Positions 20,777 through 23,814 of a stretch of DNA of 23,814 bases are shown here, one piece after another (the first letter of the stretch is position 1; each line of letters starts with the position of its first letter). Both the position numbers and the translations under genes were made by a program. Location: contig JAADYY010000301.1 in assembly GCA_010092805.1 (NCBI GenBank), forward strand, positions 1-23,814, written 5' to 3'. This DNA comes from Chloroflexota bacterium. Lineage in GTDB: Bacteria; Chloroflexota; Anaerolineae; Aggregatilineales; Phototrophicaceae. The notes beneath the pieces are model-generated. The model was not told the DNA's origin, made no database searches, and saw nothing but the letters and a program-made list of their open reading frames with translations.

Positions 20777-22219
20777 ATGTTTGATTTCCTCCTGGGCAAT
20801 GACGCATTGTCGACAATCTTTGCGTTCATCCTGGTCCTTATTCCCGCAGTCTTCATCCATGAGTTGGGTCATTTTCTGGCGGCAAAGGCGGTTGGCATCA
20901 CCATCCTGGAGTTCGGGATTGGGTTCCCCCCGCGCCTGGTGCGTCTCTTCACCTACAGAGGCACGGAATACACGCTTAACTGGCTGCCGCTGGGCGGCTT
21001 TGTGCGCCCGCTGGGCGAGGATTTCGTGCGGCCCAACGAAAACGAGGAGGCCCACGACCGCGAGGAAGCGCGGCAGCGCGGCGTCGAAAAGATGATGACC
21101 GTCAATGAAGCCAAGCCGCCCGCACGGCTGCTGTTCCTGACTGGCGGGGCGCTGGCGAATTTTGTCTTGGCCGTTGTGCTGCTGATGTTGGCGGCGTTGA
21201 TGGGCCTGCCCGAAACTGTCGGGGCGCGTGTCAATGTCATCAGCCTGCCGGCGAATTCGGTGCTGGCCAATTCTGGGCTGCAGGCGTTTGACGCCATTGA
21301 GAGCATCAATGGTGAAACTTTCGACGACAGCGGCGACTTTGCGCGCTCGCTGGAAGCGCTTGACGGCGAGTTGGTGACGCTCACAGTCCGCCGCGCCGAA
21401 GAGCCGGATGCGGTGCAAGCATTGACGTTCACGCCGGATTTCAGTGAGACTGCGGCGGCCATCGACACACATCCGCTGGTAGCCGGGGTCTCGGTGGATT
21501 CACCCGCTGAGTCGGCGGGCCTGCAGGTGGGTGATTTGATCATGAGTTTCAACGGTGAGACGATCACTAACTTCCCAGATTTGCAGCAGCGCACGCGCGA
21601 GAACGTGGGTCAAGAAGTTGATCTGGTGTTGTGGCGCGCTGGGGAAATCATCGAAACTGCGTTGGTGCCGCGCGTCGATCCGCCGCCGGGGCAAGGCGCG
21701 ATGGGGATCGAAGTAGGCGACGCAACCATCAATCAGGCGTTGGGCCTCGTCTATCAGGAAGGCGCGCCGCAGGTCGAACTTCAATCCCAGCCTGTCGGCG
21801 AGGCCATGACCTATTCCGTCAATCGTATCGGGGAGGTTGTCGGTTTGATGGCCGCCTTGCCGGGGGAGATCATTCGCGGCACCGCCGAACCGGAGGAACT
21901 GCGGCTGGCGAGTCCGCTGGGCGTGAGCCAGGTGGGCAGCTTCTTTCTGCAAGAGAGCATCCAGCGCAACCAGCCGGGCCTGATCCTGGAATTTGTCGCG
22001 CTGATCAGCATCGCGCTGGGGATCACCAATTTGCTGCCGATCCCGCCGCTGGATGGTGGGCGTATTCTATTTGTCATCGTCGAGATCGTGCGCGGACGCC
22101 CGATTGCGCCGGAACGTGAGGGGATGGTGCATCTCATTGGGTTTGCGCTGCTGCTCTCGCTGATGGTGGTCACGGTCTTGAATGACATTGCCAATCCTTT
22201 AACTGATCTGCTGCGTTAG
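20777..22219 (+). CDS. rseP: RseP-type site-2 zinc metalloprotease (M50B) with PDZ domains
   Basis: This intramembrane protease cuts transmembrane segments of regulatory or signal proteins, classically an anti-sigma factor. The protein is 480 aa. The zinc motif HELGH is at 28-32 inside the first helix, and LDGGR (425-429, Asp426) in the helix near the C-terminus supplies the third ligand. The conserved NWLPLGGFVRPLGED follows the first helix. One clear PDZ domain is seen (VAGVSVDSPAESAGLQVGDLI onward), and before it a more divergent PDZ-like unit (VISLPANSVLANSGLQAFDAI). About four transmembrane helices are visible. A Lys/Glu/Arg-rich stretch of about 30 residues after the first membrane-associated loop is longer than in E. 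coli RseP. The Shine-Dalgarno AAAAAGG lies 9 bases upstream. The HEAT-repeat gene follows after 15 bases. Confidence 0.93.
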   Translation: MFDFLLGNDALSTIFAFILVLIPAVFIHELGHFLAAKAVGITILEFGIGFPPRLVRLFTYRGTEYTLNWLPLGGFVRPLGEDFVRPNENEEAHDREEARQRGVEKMMTVNEAKPPARLLFLTGGALANFVLAVVLLMLAALMGLPETVGARVNVISLPANSVLANSGLQAFDAIESINGETFDDSGDFARSLEALDGELVTLTVRRAEEPDAVQALTFTPDFSETAAAIDTHPLVAGVSVDSPAESAGLQVGDLIMSFNGETITNFPDLQQRTRENVGQEVDLVLWRAGEIIETALVPRVDPPPGQGAMGIEVGDATINQALGLVYQEGAPQVELQSQPVGEAMTYSVNRIGEVVGLMAALPGEIIRGTAEPEELRLASPLGVSQVGSFFLQESIQRNQPGLILEFVALISIALGITNLLPIPPLDGGRILFVIVEIVRGRPIAPEREGMVHLIGFALLLSLMVVTVLNDIANPLTDLLR

Positions 22220-22234
22220 ACGTAGGGGGGTTGC

Positions 22235-23254
22235 ATGACCGATTATCGTTACCAAGATCTGGAACCGGAGGATGACGCGCTGGAGTCGCTGAACGGTGTT
22301 CAGCCTGAACCAACCGATTTTGAGTCTCTGGTGGACGCGCTCCAAACAGAGCAAACCTTCGAGCTGAGTTCGAAAATCTTTTATGGCCTGTCGGCACTGG
22401 AACCGGAGGGCATTGCGCGACTCCGTCCCGTGTGGGACAGCCTGACCCCGGTTTATCGTCGCACATTGATGCGCCAGCTCATTGAGGTGGCCGAGGCGAA
22501 TTTCGAGCTGGATTATGGGGCCATTGGGCGGCTGGGATTGCAGGACAGCGACCCCGGCGTACGCGAAGCAGCCATCGAAGTGTTGTGGGAAGATCAAACG
22601 GTGGATTTGATGAACCGCTTGATCGACATGATGTCGTGGGATGACGTGCGCGAAGTGCGGGCGGCGGCGGCCAGCGCGCTGGGGCGGTTCATCCTGGCAG
22701 GCGAACTCGATGAACTTCCCGAAGCGGCGGCCACGCGTGCGCAGGACGCCGTTGTCGCGGTGCTGAACAATCACACCGAAGATGTCGATGTGCGGCGGCG
22801 GGCGCTGGAATCGATTGCCAACTGCGGGCATGAAGTCGTTGACGACGCCATCCGTGAGGCTTACGAAGACACTGATGAGCGGATGCGCGTGAGTGCGCTC
22901 TTTGCGATGGGGCGTACATGCGACGACAATGCGTGGCGTGACATCGTCATGCGCGAACTGGAAAGCCAGGATCCAGCGATGCGTTACGAGGCGGCGCGGG
23001 CTGCCGGCGAGTTGGAACTCCACAACGCCATCCCGCGTCTCTCGCAACTGGCGCAGGATCAGGATCGTGAACTGAAGGATGTGGCGATTTGGTCGTTGGG
23101 CGAGATTGGCGGGCAGGATGCGTTGCGTGTGCTCAATCGCCTGGCCGATAGCACAGATCCCGCTGAGGATGCCGAGCTGGCCGAAGCCATCGAGGATGCC
23201 ATCGCCAATGCCGATCTGATGAACGATGATCTGCTCGACGAGGATGATGAATAG
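22235..23254 (+). CDS. acidic HEAT-repeat protein
   Basis: The 339-aa cytoplasmic-looking protein is built of about seven helical HEAT (PBS-lyase-like) repeats between residues 70 and 310. The repeats include DSDPGVREAAIEVL, DVREVRAAAASALGRF, DVDVRRRALESIAN, DERMRVSALFAMGRT, DPAMRYEAARAAGEL and DRELKDVAIWSLGEIG. Both ends are strongly acidic: EPEDDALES at the start, and a C-terminus of almost only Asp, Glu, Asn and Leu. Such repeats form protein-binding solenoids; no catalytic residue is visible. AGGGGGG lies about 5 bases before the ATG. The gene follows the site-2 protease after 15 bases and is probably co-transcribed, so a scaffold role at the membrane protease is possible but not shown. 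Confidence 0.88.
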   Translation: MTDYRYQDLEPEDDALESLNGVQPEPTDFESLVDALQTEQTFELSSKIFYGLSALEPEGIARLRPVWDSLTPVYRRTLMRQLIEVAEANFELDYGAIGRLGLQDSDPGVREAAIEVLWEDQTVDLMNRLIDMMSWDDVREVRAAAASALGRFILAGELDELPEAAATRAQDAVVAVLNNHTEDVDVRRRALESIANCGHEVVDDAIREAYEDTDERMRVSALFAMGRTCDDNAWRDIVMRELESQDPAMRYEAARAAGELELHNAIPRLSQLAQDQDRELKDVAIWSLGEIGGQDALRVLNRLADSTDPAEDAELAEAIEDAIANADLMNDDLLDEDDE

Positions 23255-23289
23255 CCGCTCGGCGCGCTGAACGCAGCACGCGAACGGCT

Positions 23290-23325
23290 CGAGCGCACGG
23301 GGTCAGTCGCGGCCTCGTGCGCTCG
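23290..23325. terminator. long GC-rich hairpin between convergent genes
   Basis: CGAGCGCACGGGG and CCTCGTGCGCTCG pair over 13 bp with one G-T wobble and a 10-base loop. It lies 36 bp after the HEAT gene stop and 30 bp after the convergent SCP2 gene stop. Neither side has a T-run, so it is not a classical intrinsic terminator. Protection of both 3' ends, or a terminator that needs no T-run, is possible. Confidence 0.5.
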
Positions 23326-23354
23326 TGTATACAGTCACCTATTTGCTGGGGGAT

Positions 23355-23687
23355 TCAGCCGTTGATGAGGGGCATCAACTTCAGTGCCAGGCTGGTGTCG
23401 CCCTGAATCTTGATCTTGCCACTCATGAAGGCCTGCATCGGGTTGACATCCCCGTTGATCATGCCCACGAAATCGTTGGCGTCCGCCTTCAGCGTCATCT
23501 TGGGGTCTTCCGCCTTGCCTTCGCCAGACTCCGCGCCGCTGTCGGCGATGCGCACCCAGTACAGCCCCCCACTATCGCCGTCCAGATCAAACTGAATCGT
23601 GGCGTTGATCCCCTGCATCTTATCCTGGTCGAAGTTTGCGACCATACCTGGGAAAATTTGGGCAATTTCTTCGCGCGATGGTGCCAT
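23355..23687 (-). CDS. SCP2 sterol-carrier-domain protein, 110 aa
   Basis: This small single-domain protein of the SCP-2 fold binds hydrophobic ligands (lipids, acyl chains) in a tunnel. The pattern is typical: an N-terminal helix with EEIAQIFPGMVANF, strands INATIQFDLDGDSGGLYWVRI, a PKMTLKADANDFVGMINGDVNPMQAFMSGKIKI stretch split over a helix and strand, and the closing GDTSLALKLMPL. I start at the ATG at 23687 because AGGAG lies 7 bases upstream. The open frame further upstream (to 23762) lies mostly before the likely transcription start. No enzyme is fused to it and no thiolase or steroid gene is near, so the ligand is unknown. Confidence 0.9.
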   Translation of the reverse strand: MAPSREEIAQIFPGMVANFDQDKMQGINATIQFDLDGDSGGLYWVRIADSGAESGEGKAEDPKMTLKADANDFVGMINGDVNPMQAFMSGKIKIQGDTSLALKLMPLING

Positions 23688-23733
23688 TGTACAGCTCCTG
23701 TTTGGAATAATCAGTATCAACAAACAAGCGAAT

Positions 23734-23762
23734 AGTATACAATAATCGGTGCTCGTCCCCAA
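23734..23762 (-). promoter_or_regulatory. promoter of the SCP2 gene
   Basis: On the minus strand TTGGGG (23757-23762; three of six) and TATACT (23734-23739; five of six) are 17 bp apart. Transcription would begin near 23727, giving a leader of about 40 bases. Confidence 0.5.
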
Positions 23763-23781
23763 AGTTTTTCGTGAGGCTTGT

Positions 23782-23814
23782 ATGAATAAGAGATGTTTTG
23801 GGATATTGTTGGCG
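23782..23814 (+). CDS. start of a gene cut by the window edge
   Basis: An ATG with GAGG 5-6 bases upstream opens a frame of 11 codons (MNKRCFGILLA) that runs off the window. The basic then hydrophobic start would suit a signal peptide or a membrane protein. Too little is present to name a function. Confidence 0.4.
   Translation, partial: MNKRCFGILLA

Noticed and set aside
1..23814. CRISPR arrays, insertion sequences, tRNA or rRNA genes, prophage genes
   Set aside because: I saw no regularly spaced direct repeats, transposase motifs, cloverleaf-like segments or rRNA signatures. Small RNAs without obvious structure could be missed by eye.

Overview
The window looks like a chromosomal segment of a GC-rich member of the Chloroflexota (Anaerolineae- or Chloroflexia-like). 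This is inferred from gene content, not from a marker gene. The best clue is an archaeal-type alternative mevalonate cluster: mevalonate kinase, isopentenyl phosphate kinase and a phosphomevalonate-decarboxylase-like protein, a combination biochemically established for Roseiflexus. I see no rRNA, tRNA, CRISPR array, insertion sequence or phage gene. Coding density is high and no gene-free stretch exceeds about 180 bases.

Layout, left to right. (1) 180-2011, plus: a type II NADH dehydrogenase with a clear terminator, then a 118-aa protein of unknown function with its own promoter. (2) 2098-4391, minus: a FemAB/BioF2-like GNAT acyltransferase and an orphan MalK/UgpC-type sugar ABC ATPase. The ATPase promoter sits between two TTTGC-type palindromes. 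(3) 4568-7034, plus: a tightly packed trio made of CinA with a degenerate amidohydrolase domain, a PyrF-like protein without its catalytic residues, and a PyrE-like protein without its PRPP loop. This run of apparent pseudoenzymes is the best candidate for an undescribed system. (4) 7028-13469, minus: an apparent operon encoding a PrsW-like membrane protein, a membrane-anchored protein of unknown function, a secreted trypsin-like protease with repeated modules, and the rRNA methyltransferase TlyA. LepA (EF4) follows, with its own promoter inside tlyA. Its P-loop glycine is replaced by arginine. (5) 13551-16881, plus: a peptide-type ABC importer (lipoprotein plus two permeases) without ATPases. 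(6) 16868-19571, minus, and 19665-20651, plus: isoprenoid genes, namely a UbiA/DPPR-synthase-like prenyltransferase, mevalonate kinase and isopentenyl phosphate kinase, with the divergent decarboxylase. (7) 20777-23254, plus: an RseP-type site-2 protease and an acidic HEAT-repeat protein. (8) 23355-23687, minus: a small SCP2-type lipid-binding protein, and at 23782 the start of another plus-strand gene cut by the window edge.

How the genes work together. The isoprenoid genes probably carry mevalonate to mevalonate 5-phosphate, then isopentenyl phosphate, then IPP, with the UbiA protein using a polyprenyl phosphate downstream. Three proteases or protease-like membrane proteins (PrsW-like, trypsin-like, RseP) point to cell-envelope proteolysis, but nothing here proves they form one cascade. 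Several divergent intergenic regions carry a symmetric -10 box (TATAATA or ATTATAAT) that could fire in both directions.
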